This document shows, one piece after another, positions 8,211 through 17,038 of a DNA stretch of 24,581 bases. The notes beneath the pieces are model-generated. The model searched no databases. It was not told the DNA's origin and saw only the letters and a list, made by a program, of their open reading frames with translations. This DNA comes from Bacillota bacterium. Its GTDB lineage: Bacteria > Bacillota > Clostridia > Christensenellales > Aristaeellaceae. A program made the translations under genes and the position numbers. The stretch's first letter is position 1. Each line of letters begins with the position of its first letter. The DNA lies in the NCBI GenBank assembly GCA_023404345.1, contig JAEYCB010000067.1, forward strand, positions 1 through 24,581, in the 5' to 3' direction.

Positions 8211-8920
8211 TGCCCGTCCACCTCCGTGACGCGGCAGATGACGAAGGTAATATTGTCGGCGCCGCCGTTTTCCAACGCCAGCGAAAGCAGGCAGTCGGCG
8301 GCCTGATCGTCGGTTTCGCTTTGCATAAGGGTATCGCGAATCACATCGTCGGACACCATGTTGTATAGCCCGTCCGAGCACACCAGCCACACGTCACCGG
8401 GCTGCTTGTCCTCGTCGATCACGTCAGGAATCACGGCGGGATCCACGCCCACGGCGCGGGTGATCACGTTGCGGTAAGGGTGGTTGCGCGCCATTTCGGC
8501 GGTGATCACATTGTTGCGCAGAAGCTCGGCCACAATGCTGTGGTCCTGGGTGATCTGCTCAAGTTCGCCCCCACGCAGGCGGTAGGCGCGGCTGTCGCCC
8601 ACATGGCCCACCAGCACGCGCTTTCCGTCCTCCCAGAGCAACGTGACGGTGGTGCCCATGCCGCTGAGGCTGCTGTCATGCCGCGCCATATCGTACACGC
8701 GGCGGTTGGCGGCCTCCACACCCACTTCCAGGGCGCGGCGGTCGGGCAGCTTTCCGCGCAGTGCGTTTTTGATCACCTGTACAGCCACGCGGCTGGCGGT
8801 TTCACCGCCCTGATGGCCGCCCATGCCGTCGGCCACGCCATAGACGCAGCCGTCCACAAGGAGGCAGTCCTGATTGCTGGACCGCACCCGGCCCTGGTGG
8901 GTACGCTGACATACGCGCAT
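8207..8920 (-). CDS. prpC: PP2C-type Ser/Thr phosphatase (Stp/PrpC)
   Basis: A 237-residue cytosolic metal-dependent phosphatase that reverses phosphorylation by the adjacent kinase. Motifs: GRVRSSNQD (10-18; metal-binding D18, with Gln where many homologues have Glu), VADGMGGHQGG (29-39; D31 and G32 bind metal), SGMGTT, GHVGDSRAYRL, SDGL (metal Asp) and GGADNIT near the C-terminus. Length is typical of bacterial Stp/PrpC. The ATG at 8920 has AAGGAG nine bases upstream. It starts 36 bp after rlmN and overlaps prkC by 4 bp, so phosphatase and kinase should be made at linked levels. Confidence 0.96.
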   Translation of the reverse strand: MRVCQRTHQGRVRSSNQDCLLVDGCVYGVADGMGGHQGGETASRVAVQVIKNALRGKLPDRRALEVGVEAANRRVYDMARHDSSLSGMGTTVTLLWEDGKRVLVGHVGDSRAYRLRGGELEQITQDHSIVAELLRNNVITAEMARNHPYRNVITRAVGVDPAVIPDVIDEDKQPGDVWLVCSDGLYNMVSDDVIRDTLMQSETDDQAADCLLSLALENGGADNITFVICRVTEVDGQ

Positions 8921-8956
8921 CGCTATCCGCTCCTTCCCGCTGGGGAGATGAAAAAA

Positions 8957-10000
8957 TCAGGTTTGTGCGTTCAAACGTCTGCGGCGCAGCTGGCCACACG
9001 CGCCGCCGATATCCGCACCCATTTCGCGGCGCACTGTGGCGGAAATGTGCTCCGCTTCCAGCGTCTGCTGAAAGGCGCGCACCGCATCAGGTGTAGCAGG
9101 ACGCAGCCGGCGCTCGTCCACATGGTTGAGGGGGATGAGGTTAACGTGGCATTGCAGGCCGCGAAGCAGCCGGGCCAGCTCACGCGCATGTGCAGGCTGG
9201 CTGTTGAGCCCATCAATGAGCGCATACTCGAACACCACGCGCCGTCCCGTTCCGGCCACATAGGCGCGAACGGCCTGCATCAGCTGCACGATGGGATAGG
9301 TGCGGGCTACGGGCATGATCTGCCGGCGGATCTCATCATTGGGAGCATGCAAAGAGATGCTCAATGTTACAGGCAGATGCTCCCCCTCCAGACGCCGGAT
9401 GCCCTCCACCAGCCCGCAGGTGGAGAGGGACACGTTCCGCAGGCTAATATTGAGGCCCTTTGGCTCATTGAGCAGGCGCAAAAAGCGCACCACCTGATCG
9501 TAATTATCAAGAGGCTCGCCGCTGCCCATGAGCACCACGTGCCCCACCTTGCCCTTTTCGCCCAGAAAGCGATTGGCCAGAAGCACTTCAGAGAGCATTT
9601 CACCAGCTGTGAGGTTGCGTACGCAACCTTCCAGCGTGCTAGCGCAGAAGGCGCAGCCCATCTTGCATCCCACCTGGGTGGAGATGCATAACGAATAGCC
9701 GTAGCGATAGCGCATAAGCACGCCCTCGATGATGTTGCCGTCCAGGCAGACAAAGAGGAATTTGACCGTATCGTCCCGTTTGGAGGGATGCACCTCCTGA
9801 ATGGACATGGGCAGGTCCACGCAGGTTTCAGCCAGATGGATACGCAGGGATGTCGGCAGATTGCCCATATTTTCGAAAGCCACACCCCGATGGAGCCATC
9901 CGAATACCTGATCTGCCCTGAAAGCGGGCTGGCCTTGAGATTTAAGAAAATCCCCCAGTTCCTCCCGCGTCAGATCCAGCAACACGCGCTTGTCATCCAT
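8957..10000 (-). CDS. rlmN: Dual-specificity 23S rRNA/tRNA (adenine-C2)-methyltransferase
   Basis: A 347-residue radical-SAM enzyme methylating C2 of A2503 in 23S rRNA and A37 of some tRNAs. The [4Fe-4S] motif CKMGCAFC gives C112, C116 and C119. The conserved Cys seven residues before it (C105) and the C-terminal ACGQL Cys (C335) correspond to the two catalytic cysteines of E. coli RlmN (C118 and C355); C335 would be the methyl carrier. ATG at 10000 is chosen because it overlaps the rsmB stop (TGATG) and has GGAGG eight bases upstream. A TTG one codon earlier is also open. It lies between rsmB and prpC as in many Bacillota. The loss-of-function phenotypes known for the family concern decoding fidelity and ribosomal antibiotics. 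Confidence 0.96.
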   Translation of the reverse strand: MDDKRVLLDLTREELGDFLKSQGQPAFRADQVFGWLHRGVAFENMGNLPTSLRIHLAETCVDLPMSIQEVHPSKRDDTVKFLFVCLDGNIIEGVLMRYRYGYSLCISTQVGCKMGCAFCASTLEGCVRNLTAGEMLSEVLLANRFLGEKGKVGHVVLMGSGEPLDNYDQVVRFLRLLNEPKGLNISLRNVSLSTCGLVEGIRRLEGEHLPVTLSISLHAPNDEIRRQIMPVARTYPIVQLMQAVRAYVAGTGRRVVFEYALIDGLNSQPAHARELARLLRGLQCHVNLIPLNHVDERRLRPATPDAVRAFQQTLEAEHISATVRREMGADIGGACGQLRRRRLNAQT

Positions 10001-11718
10001 CAACGCATCCTCCGCATCCGGGCGATGAAGAAACCTTCCACGCCGTCACGGCAGCCCAAAAGTTGTAAACCGCAGGGCGTCTGCCGGGCGCGCAGCTCCT
10101 CCGGGAAGGTCGCGGGCAGGGTTTCCAAAGCAAAGTTCGGATGCGCTTCCAAAAAGGCCCGCACGCGGTCTGCGTTTTCCTCCGGCAGGAGCGAGCAGGT
10201 GCTGTACACCAGCACCCCGCCGGGGCGCACATAGCGGCAGACCGTATCAAGCAGCCGCCCCTGCGTATCGACAATGGCGGGAATATCCTCCTGTTTCAGG
10301 CGCAGCTTGATGTCCGGCTTCTGGCTCAGAACGCCCAGTCCCGCGCAGGGAGCATCCAGCAAGACACCGTCCAGCGCGCCTTCCAAATCGGGCCGGAAAT
10401 CCAGTGCATCGCGCACGGAAATGCGCAGATTGTCCAGCCCCAGCCGCCTGCGCACACCTTCCAGCAGCTGGGCACGCTTTTCATGCAGCTCCCAGGCATA
10501 GACGCGGCCGGTCAGCTGCATCTGCTCGCACAGGTAGGCGGATTTGCCGCCCGGCGCGGCGCACGCGTCCAGCACCTTCATGCCGGGCCGCGCCTCCAGC
10601 GCCTCCGCCGCCAGCATACTGCTCTGTCCCTGGATGGAGAAGCGCCCGGCACGGTAATCCGCGTCGGCGGCCAGGTCTCCCGCACCGTAGATCAGCCACG
10701 CATGCGGCGCAAGACCGCGCTCGGCGCGCCATCCCTTCTCGCGCAGCAGAGCCTCAAATTCGGCATCGGACAGGCGCATCACGTTGGGCCGCACGCATAC
10801 GGGGTGCTCCTGCTCGCGGTAGAGAATGACTCGCTCGGCCTCCTCCGGCCCGTAGGCCGCCACCAGTTTTTCCACCAGCCAGCGGGGCATGCTGCCCATC
10901 ACGCTGAGGTAGGCCATGGGATCGGTCTTACGGTCGGGCCATGCGATCTCATCCTTACCGCGCGAAAGGTTGCGGAGCACCGCGTTGATAAAGCCGCAGG
11001 CTGCCTCCATGTTCATGGCGCGGGTGAGCTTCACCGCCTCGTCCACGGCGGCGCTATCGGGCACGCGGTCCAGAAACAGGATCTGATACGCGCCCATCCG
11101 CAGGATGTCTCGCTGAACGGGCTCCCGGGTGGGATGGTCCATCAGGCGGTCCAGCGCATAGTCGATTTTCAGCTGGTTTTCCAGCGTGCCGTACACCAGC
11201 CCCGTGGCCAATCGGCGGTCCTCCGGCGACAGGCGCGAAACGCGCAGCTGCTCGCCCAAAGCCAGCGAAGCATAGGCGCCCTTCTCGCGCACATCGGTAA
11301 GCACGTCCAGCGCCAGGCGGCGGGCATTCAGGCCGCTCTGGACAGGAGCTGTGCGGGGCCGCAGACCACGAGCCGCTGGGCCGTGGCTGGGGCGTACCTG
11401 TGCATACGGCGCATGGGGCGTGCCCGATGAGCGGGCGTTCTGTGAACGGGCCTGCGCGCCAGCCACAGCCGCCGGGCGGCGTGTTCCCGCAAAGCGGGCG
11501 CTCTGCGGACGGTCTGCGCGAGGTTTCCCTCCGGGGCCGCCTGCAGCGCCTCCGCCGGGCCTGCGCTCCAGGCGTTTCTCCTCACCCTCATGCCGGGGCG
11601 GACGCGCACCTTCGGCCGCATGCGCGGCATACGGAGCTCGGGAGCCGGGCCTTGACGCGCGCGGCGCGCTTGGGCGCCTGCTGGGCGCGCGGTCCTTCGA
11701 TCTGCGTTCTTCGGTCAT
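10000..11718 (-). CDS. rsmB: 16S rRNA (cytosine-967-C5)-methyltransferase with long disordered N-terminus
   Basis: A 572-residue protein. Residues ~130-270 form the NusB-like RNA-binding domain and ~275-570 the SAM-dependent Rossmann methyltransferase. Motifs: SAM-binding DACAAPGGK (384-392), motif IV DAPCAGLG with C458, and motif VI YSTCSL with C508. By homology C508 is the nucleophile attacking C6 of the target cytosine and C458 helps release the product. The protein is about 130 residues longer than usual (about 440). Residues 1-129 are Arg/Ala/Pro/Gly-rich and low in complexity, with no Met and no other credible start, so they appear to be translated. The ATG at 11718 overlaps the fmt stop as ATGA. 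The tail probably binds rRNA non-specifically; this is inference. Confidence 0.95.
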   Translation of the reverse strand: MTEERRSKDRAPSRRPSAPRASRPGSRAPYAAHAAEGARPPRHEGEEKRLERRPGGGAAGGPGGKPRADRPQSARFAGTRRPAAVAGAQARSQNARSSGTPHAPYAQVRPSHGPAARGLRPRTAPVQSGLNARRLALDVLTDVREKGAYASLALGEQLRVSRLSPEDRRLATGLVYGTLENQLKIDYALDRLMDHPTREPVQRDILRMGAYQILFLDRVPDSAAVDEAVKLTRAMNMEAACGFINAVLRNLSRGKDEIAWPDRKTDPMAYLSVMGSMPRWLVEKLVAAYGPEEAERVILYREQEHPVCVRPNVMRLSDAEFEALLREKGWRAERGLAPHAWLIYGAGDLAADADYRAGRFSIQGQSSMLAAEALEARPGMKVLDACAAPGGKSAYLCEQMQLTGRVYAWELHEKRAQLLEGVRRRLGLDNLRISVRDALDFRPDLEGALDGVLLDAPCAGLGVLSQKPDIKLRLKQEDIPAIVDTQGRLLDTVCRYVRPGGVLVYSTCSLLPEENADRVRAFLEAHPNFALETLPATFPEELRARQTPCGLQLLGCRDGVEGFFIARMRRMR

Positions 11719-12653
11719 AGGTGCACCTCATCAAGCATCGTTCCTTCGTGGATGGGATGTCCCAGCAAAAAGGCCTTTGCGTCCATGCGGCGAGCGTTGG
11801 GCGCCTGCACCTCCAGGAGCGAAAGCGCCCCGTCGGCGGTGGCTACCACCAGGCCGTCGCGCTTATTGGCCCGAAGTACCGTACCCGGTGTGCCTGAAGC
11901 CCCATCAAACGCGGCGGCACTCCATATCTTCAGCACGCCTTCCGCCAGCGGCACAAAGGCGCAGGGCCACGGCGACATGGCGCGCACACGGTTCAGGCAT
12001 TCCCGCATGGTCTGTGTGAAATCCAGGCGGCCCATCTCCTTGTCCACCTTGGGATCATAGGTGGCGAGGGCCTCGTCCTGCTTTTCGCGGGGGCAGTCGC
12101 CCGCCTCCAGCCGACGAAGCGTCTCAATGAGCAGTTCCGCGCCCATCTTAGAAAGGCGGTCGGTAAGTGTCCCCGCAGTATCGTCGGGCAAAATGGGAGT
12201 TTCAGCGCGAAGCAGCATATCGCCCGTGTCGATGCCCCGGTCAGTGAACATGGTGGTCACGCCGGTCACGGCATCGCCGCTCAAAAGGGCCCATTGCACA
12301 GGGGCCGCGCCCCGGTGCCGGGGAAGGAGGGAAGCATGCACGTTCACCGTACCCAGGCGAGGCACGTCCAGCACCTCCTGGGACAGGATCTGCCCGAATG
12401 CGGCGGTCACGCACACGTCCGGCGCGAGGGCGCGCAGGGCCTCCAGCCCATCCACGCGGATTTTCAGCGGCTGAAATACGGGGATGTCATAGCGAAGGGC
12501 CAGCTCCTTTACAGGGCTCATCTGTACCTTACCGCCGCGTCCCTTGGGCCGGTCGGGCTGGGTAAAGACACCGGCCACCTCATAGCCTGCATCCACCAAA
12601 GCCTGAAGCGTGGGCACGGAAAAGTCCGGCGTGCCCATAAACACAACCTTCAT
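11715..12653 (-). CDS. fmt: Methionyl-tRNA formyltransferase
   Basis: A 312-residue cytosolic enzyme transferring the formyl group of 10-formyl-tetrahydrofolate to Met-tRNAi for initiation. The N-terminal Rossmann domain opens MKVVFMGTPDFSVPTLQAL. The catalytic triad is visible as N104 and H106 (NVHASLLPRHRGAAP) and D142 (GIDTGD), matching E. coli N106, H108 and D144. The tRNA-contact loop TQPDRPKGRGGK is present at 31-42. A C-terminal OB-like domain follows from about residue 205. Length is normal. The ATG at 12653 overlaps the def stop by 4 bp (ATGA). The def-fmt pair places formylation and its removal in one transcript. Confidence 0.97.
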   Translation of the reverse strand: MKVVFMGTPDFSVPTLQALVDAGYEVAGVFTQPDRPKGRGGKVQMSPVKELALRYDIPVFQPLKIRVDGLEALRALAPDVCVTAAFGQILSQEVLDVPRLGTVNVHASLLPRHRGAAPVQWALLSGDAVTGVTTMFTDRGIDTGDMLLRAETPILPDDTAGTLTDRLSKMGAELLIETLRRLEAGDCPREKQDEALATYDPKVDKEMGRLDFTQTMRECLNRVRAMSPWPCAFVPLAEGVLKIWSAAAFDGASGTPGTVLRANKRDGLVVATADGALSLLEVQAPNARRMDAKAFLLGHPIHEGTMLDEVHL

Positions 12654-13153
12654 TGACCTTCCTCCTCCCCGTCCGGTTCGTCTTCGCCATCCTCTTCTTC
12701 ATCGGGGAAGATCTCCCGCACCATCTTGTCCACGTAGAGCACGCCATCCAGATGGTCGATCTCATGGCAGAAGGCGCGCGCGAGGAAGCCCTCGCCCGTT
12801 ACTTCGATGGGCTCGCCGTGCGCGTTCTGCGCGCGCACGGTCACGCGCTCCGGACGCACCACGATGCCGGAGCGGCCGGGCACGCTCAGGCACCCTTCGG
12901 GGCCGCTCTGTTCGCCTTCGGCCGAAATGATTTCGGGATTGACCAGTTCGATCAGGCCCTCCCCCACATCCACCACGACCACGCGCTTGAGAATGCCCAC
13001 CTGCGGTGCAGCCAAACCCACGCCGTCAGCCTTATACATGGTGTCGGCCATGTCCTTGAGCAAAATGCGCAGGCGCAGGTCAAATTTCTCAACCGTTTTC
13101 GCATGCTTGCGCAGTTTTTCGTCTCCGATTTCCACAATCTTTCTGGTTGCCAT
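12650..13153 (-). CDS. def: Peptide deformylase
   Basis: A 167-residue metalloenzyme (normally Fe2+) removing the formyl group from nascent proteins. All three motifs are intact: GVGLAAPQVG (44-53), EGCLSVP (86-92; metal ligand C88) and HEIDHLDG (130-137; metal ligands H130 and H134, catalytic E131). A strongly acidic tail of about 18 residues (EEEDGEDEPDGEEEG) ends the protein and is not part of the fold. The ATG at 13153 has AAGGAG eleven bases upstream. It lies 23 bp after priA and overlaps fmt. Confidence 0.97.
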   Translation of the reverse strand: MATRKIVEIGDEKLRKHAKTVEKFDLRLRILLKDMADTMYKADGVGLAAPQVGILKRVVVVDVGEGLIELVNPEIISAEGEQSGPEGCLSVPGRSGIVVRPERVTVRAQNAHGEPIEVTGEGFLARAFCHEIDHLDGVLYVDKMVREIFPDEEEDGEDEPDGEEEGQ

Positions 13154-13176
13154 TTCAGACCAAACTCCTTGTTCCC

Positions 13177-15426
13177 CTACATCATAGTAGCAGGGTTCAC
13201 TTCACAGTAAATGCTGCACTCGCCGTCCTGCACGCCTGCCAGCTCGGCCAAAAGGGCCAGAAGGGGCGACGCGTCCGGGTGATCGAACAGCTTCATCAGC
13301 ACATGATAGCGGTATTGCCCGCGGATGCGCTTAACCGGGGCCTCATCGGCCCGCAGCATGAGCGTGCGCTTTTTCTGCGCCGGATGCGACAGAAGATAGG
13401 TTTGTACCACGTCGTAGAGGCGTTCAGCGGTTTGATGGGCCGCCTCCTCGTCGGGGCTTTCCACCAGCAGGCGCGCAAGCAGCGTAAAGGGCGGATACAG
13501 CCCCGCGCGGCGGCGGCTGAACTCCTGCTCGAAAAACGCGCGGTAGTCCTGCGCGGCAGCTGCCTGAATGCAGGGGTCCTCTGGCTTATAGGTCTGCACG
13601 ATCACCTCGCCGGGAAGCCCTGCGCGGCCCGCGCGGCCCGCCACTTGGGTGATGAGCTGAAACGTGCGCTCCGGCGCGCGGTAATCCGGCAGGTTGAGCG
13701 TCATGTCCGCCGCGACCACGCCCACCAGCGTCACACGCGGAAAATCCAGCCCCTTGGCGATCATCTGCGTACCGATGAGCACCTGCGCCTCGCCCCGGCC
13801 AAAACGATCGAGCAGCTTTGCATGCGCATCGCGGCCGCGAGTGGTGTCAATATCCATGCGCACGGTTTCCACACCGGGAAACAGACGGCGCACCTCCTCC
13901 TCCACCCGCTGGGTGCCACTGCCAAAATAGCGGATATATCGGCTGCCGCACTCGGGGCAAGTTTGCGGCGGAGTACGTTCTGCGCCGCACATGTGACAGC
14001 GGAGCACTCCGTTCTCCTCGCCGCCCGGATCGCGGTGCAGCGTCATGCTCAAATCGCAGCGCTCGCATTTGACCACATAGCCGCAGCTGCGGCAGCTGAC
14101 GAAGGTGTTGTATCCGCGCCGGTTGAGAAACAGCATGGCCTGCCGTCCCTCCCTCAGGCACCCGCCCAGCCGCTCAATCAGCAGCTGGCTGAAGATGGAG
14201 CGATTGCCGGCTTCCAGCTCGCGCCGCATGTCCACCACGGTAACGTCGGGCAGGGGCAGGCCGCGCACGCGGCGGGGCATTTCCACCAGTGTGTAGTCGC
14301 CCCGGCGGGCCATGGCAAAAGACAGGATGCTGGGCGTGGCACTGCTGAGTACCAGCGTGGCCCCCTCGCGGGAGCATCGGCTCATGGCCACGCGGCGCGC
14401 GTCATAGCGGGGATGCTTGTCGCTGAGGTAGGTCTGCTCGTGCTCCTCGTCGATCACGATCAGGCCCAAGTTCTCCACGGGCGCAAAGACCGCGCTGCGC
14501 GCGCCCACCACCACCCGCGCGTAGCCCAGGCGGATGCGCCGCCATTCGTCGCAGCGCTGGCCGTCGGTGAGGCGGCTGTGCAAAACCGCCGTTTCCGGCC
14601 CGAAGCGTGCGCGAAACCAGCGCACCATCTGAGGCGTAAGGGCGATTTCCGGCACAAGAATGATTGCACCCTTGCCGGCCTTGAGCGCCTCAGCCACCAT
14701 GGCGAGATACACCTCGGTCTTGCCGCTGCCGGTGACGCCGTGCAGAAGAAACGCGCCTTCGCCCTGCCGAAGCGCCGGGAGCATCGTGTCCAACGCTTCG
14801 CGTTGGTCCGGCGTCCATTCCGGGGGCTGCGTATACGCCGCGTCGGCCTCGCCATCGGGCGCACGGAACACCTCGCGCTCCTCTAATATAACCAGCCCCG
14901 CCTTTTCCAGCGCGCGCAGAGCCTCGCGCGGCTGACTGACCAGCGGCTCAAGCTCCGCTACGGTGCGCGGCGTCCCCCCGTCCAGCAGCCGAAGCAGCGT
15001 GGCCCGCTTGGGGGCGCGGCGTTGAGCCTGCGCGGCAGCCTCGGCGTCCACACCGGGTGCCAGACGGACATAGAGCGCCTTCTTGCGCTTCACGCGGCCG
15101 GTGCGCATGGCCGCCGGCAGCATCAGGCGCAACGTCTCAGCCAGAGGACAATGCGCCTGCGCAGCCAGCTCACGCGCCAGGTCCAAAAGTGCCGGCAGCA
15201 GCGCCGGACAATCGTCCAGCATGGAGCCGATGGGGCGCAGCTTTTCGGGCGGCAGGCCATCGGGCGGGTCATTTAGCAACTCCACAACAATACCGTCCAC
15301 CCGCCGCCGGCCCAGTGGCACGCTCACCCGCGCGCCCACGGATATCTCTGCGCCCTCTGGCACCAGGTAGGAAAAGGGGCGGGCCACGTTTGTGTGCACC
15401 ACATCCACAATCACCTGCGCGACCAC
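13177..15426 (-). CDS. priA: Primosomal replication-restart helicase PriA
   Basis: A 749-residue 3'-5' DNA helicase that recognises stalled forks and reloads the replisome. An N-terminal fork-binding region (1-200) precedes Walker A GVTGSGKT (230-237), Walker B DEEH (326-329), SSATPS near 361, and a zinc-binding insertion with eight cysteines (C445, C448, C454, C457, C477, C480, C490, C493). The helicase C-terminal motif QVAGRAGRAGLPG follows. The zinc module has a slightly longer linker between the Cys pairs than the usual form. The start codon is GTG at 15426, with AAAGGAGG seven bases upstream. It follows dacF by 29 bp and precedes def by 23 bp. Confidence 0.97.
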   Translation of the reverse strand: MVAQVIVDVVHTNVARPFSYLVPEGAEISVGARVSVPLGRRRVDGIVVELLNDPPDGLPPEKLRPIGSMLDDCPALLPALLDLARELAAQAHCPLAETLRLMLPAAMRTGRVKRKKALYVRLAPGVDAEAAAQAQRRAPKRATLLRLLDGGTPRTVAELEPLVSQPREALRALEKAGLVILEEREVFRAPDGEADAAYTQPPEWTPDQREALDTMLPALRQGEGAFLLHGVTGSGKTEVYLAMVAEALKAGKGAIILVPEIALTPQMVRWFRARFGPETAVLHSRLTDGQRCDEWRRIRLGYARVVVGARSAVFAPVENLGLIVIDEEHEQTYLSDKHPRYDARRVAMSRCSREGATLVLSSATPSILSFAMARRGDYTLVEMPRRVRGLPLPDVTVVDMRRELEAGNRSIFSQLLIERLGGCLREGRQAMLFLNRRGYNTFVSCRSCGYVVKCERCDLSMTLHRDPGGEENGVLRCHMCGAERTPPQTCPECGSRYIRYFGSGTQRVEEEVRRLFPGVETVRMDIDTTRGRDAHAKLLDRFGRGEAQVLIGTQMIAKGLDFPRVTLVGVVAADMTLNLPDYRAPERTFQLITQVAGRAGRAGLPGEVIVQTYKPEDPCIQAAAAQDYRAFFEQEFSRRRAGLYPPFTLLARLLVESPDEEAAHQTAERLYDVVQTYLLSHPAQKKRTLMLRADEAPVKRIRGQYRYHVLMKLFDHPDASPLLALLAELAGVQDGECSIYCEVNPATMM

Positions 15427-15455
15427 AGCCCCGCCTCCTTTCGTATGGGTGATTA

Positions 15456-16937
15456 TCAGCGGTAGAAGCGATTACGCGGCCTTGGTACGCGACCTTTGCG
15501 GTGGCGGCCCGTGCGGCGGAAAATGCGCATCAGAATGCGAATGGCTACAAACACGCCGCCTACCGGCAAGAAGATCATGACCACCAACTCGACCGAAAGC
15601 GGTGGGAAGGGATTGGGATCAGCATAGACCTGCTCCACGATCTCTTCCAGCGAAAGGGGGGCGTTTTCGCGGCGCGCAATCGTGCGCGAAGCCACCAGAT
15701 CATAGGTGACGGGGCTTCCGCCGTCGGTGGGGTAATAGGTCATGGTGCCCATGACCTCGCCCGCCTGAATGGGGGCAGCGAAATCGCGCGTATACTCGAT
15801 CAGCACGGTCTGGCGGAGGTTGCGGGCCATGCTCTCCATCTCGGCCTTGGTAGCCACGATGCTCACCTCGCGCGACCCGCTGCGGGCCTGCACGTTGAGC
15901 TCTAACCGGCCGTAGCCTTCATCGTCCAGAGCAAATCCGGAGGTTTCCACCATAATGGGATTTTCGGCGTACAGCTCCGCGGGCGTCATGCTCACGAACT
16001 GGGAAAATCCATATTCCATCAGTTTGACCGTATCGGTCCAGCGTCCGTCCGAGGTGGTATAGAACACCACGGAGATCAGCTCCACTCCATCCCTCTCGGC
16101 CGCGCCCACAAAGCAGTGCCCCGCCGCGTTGGTAAAGCCGGTTTTGATGCCGATGGCATAGGGATAGTAGGCATCGTTCTCCTCCAGACTGGGGTTGAAA
16201 AACGCACGGGAACTGGAGGTGAGTACGCGCGCGCTGTGCAGGTTGCTGGCCGGCAGAGAATAGGTATAGGTTTTGGCAATGTCGCGGAAAGTTTCATTTT
16301 GCATGGCAGCCTGGGCAATCTTGGCCATGTCACGTGCGGTAGTATAGTGGTTGGGGTCATGCAAACCGTTGGCGTTGGCAAAGTGGGTATTGGTGCAGCC
16401 ATACATGGCGGCGGCTTCGTTCATGACCTCTGCAAAGGCTGCCACGCTTCCGTAGAGCGTTTCGGCGATAAGGTTGGCGCCTTCGTTGGCGGAGCGCACC
16501 ATGGTTCCGTAGAGCAGATCCTTGAAGTTGATGCTCTCCCCCACGTCCAGGCCCATGTCGGAGCTGTCGTCACCAATGTCGGCAGCGGTTTCCGACAGGT
16601 AAACGGTTTGGTTCATATCGCCCATCATGATGCCAAGCAGCACAGTCATGATCTTGGTAGTGGAAGCGGGATACATGGTAGCATCCGCGTTCTTTTCAAA
16701 AATCACTTCACCGGAGGAAGCCTCAATGAGGATGGCCGACTTTGCATAGAGCTGATCCTCATACAAATCTTCGGGATGCTCCGGATCATATGGCTCCACA
16801 TCGCTGGGCAACTTGGGTTCAATAAAATAGATAGTTTCTTCCTCGGCAGCGGCATGGAGCGGGAGCGCCGCAGGGCACAGCGCGATCAACATGGAAAGCA
16901 GCAGACATAGAAGCGCGCCCATCCGGCAGCTGTGCAT
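15456..16937 (-). CDS. dacF: D-alanyl-D-alanine carboxypeptidase, DacF type
   Basis: A 493-residue penicillin-binding protein that removes the terminal D-Ala from peptidoglycan stem peptides. A signal peptide covers about 1-30. The SxxK motif is S92-T-T-K95 (PASTTKIMT), SxN is S149-A-N151, and KTG is 265-267 (GIKTGFT). A beta-rich C-terminal domain follows. A membrane helix near 452-475 and a basic tail rich in Arg anchor the enzyme to the membrane, in place of the amphipathic helix of many relatives. It is longer than most DacF proteins (about 390) because of this anchor and an acidic linker after the signal peptide. The ATG at 16937 has AAGGAGG about nine bases upstream. It heads the priA-def block and is preceded by a clear promoter. 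Confidence 0.95.
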   Translation of the reverse strand: MHSCRMGALLCLLLSMLIALCPAALPLHAAAEEETIYFIEPKLPSDVEPYDPEHPEDLYEDQLYAKSAILIEASSGEVIFEKNADATMYPASTTKIMTVLLGIMMGDMNQTVYLSETAADIGDDSSDMGLDVGESINFKDLLYGTMVRSANEGANLIAETLYGSVAAFAEVMNEAAAMYGCTNTHFANANGLHDPNHYTTARDMAKIAQAAMQNETFRDIAKTYTYSLPASNLHSARVLTSSSRAFFNPSLEENDAYYPYAIGIKTGFTNAAGHCFVGAAERDGVELISVVFYTTSDGRWTDTVKLMEYGFSQFVSMTPAELYAENPIMVETSGFALDDEGYGRLELNVQARSGSREVSIVATKAEMESMARNLRQTVLIEYTRDFAAPIQAGEVMGTMTYYPTDGGSPVTYDLVASRTIARRENAPLSLEEIVEQVYADPNPFPPLSVELVVMIFLPVGGVFVAIRILMRIFRRTGRHRKGRVPRPRNRFYR

Positions 16938-16993
16938 AGGCGGGTCCCTCCTTCCGTGCGGTCAAGGCATGCATGGCCATACCACAACAGTTT

Positions 16994-17023
16994 ATTATAC
17001 CACCAAAGCAGGAAAATGCACAA
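16994..17023 (-). promoter_or_regulatory. Promoter of the dacF-priA-def-...-rpe block
   Basis: Minus strand: TTGTGC (17023-17018), an 18-base spacer and a perfect TATAAT (16999-16994) with the extended TG (TGGTATAAT). The -35 is weak, but the extended -10 compensates. It lies about 57 bases upstream of the dacF start codon and is the only good promoter seen ahead of the ten-gene block. Confidence 0.72.
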
Positions 17024-17038
17024 GTCGGGGCCCCTGTT

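Noticed and set aside
8211..8390. 60-codon upstream extension of prkC
   Set aside because: Overlaps the phosphatase gene and is not kinase-like; ATG at 8210 has a good ribosome binding site and the usual ATGA coupling.
10141..11430. 429-codon plus-strand frame opposite rsmB
   Set aside because: Antisense shadow, no recognisable domain and no ribosome binding site.
13147..14886. 579-codon plus-strand frame opposite priA
   Set aside because: His/Ala/Gln-rich antisense shadow typical of GC-rich DNA; priA motifs are complete on the minus strand.
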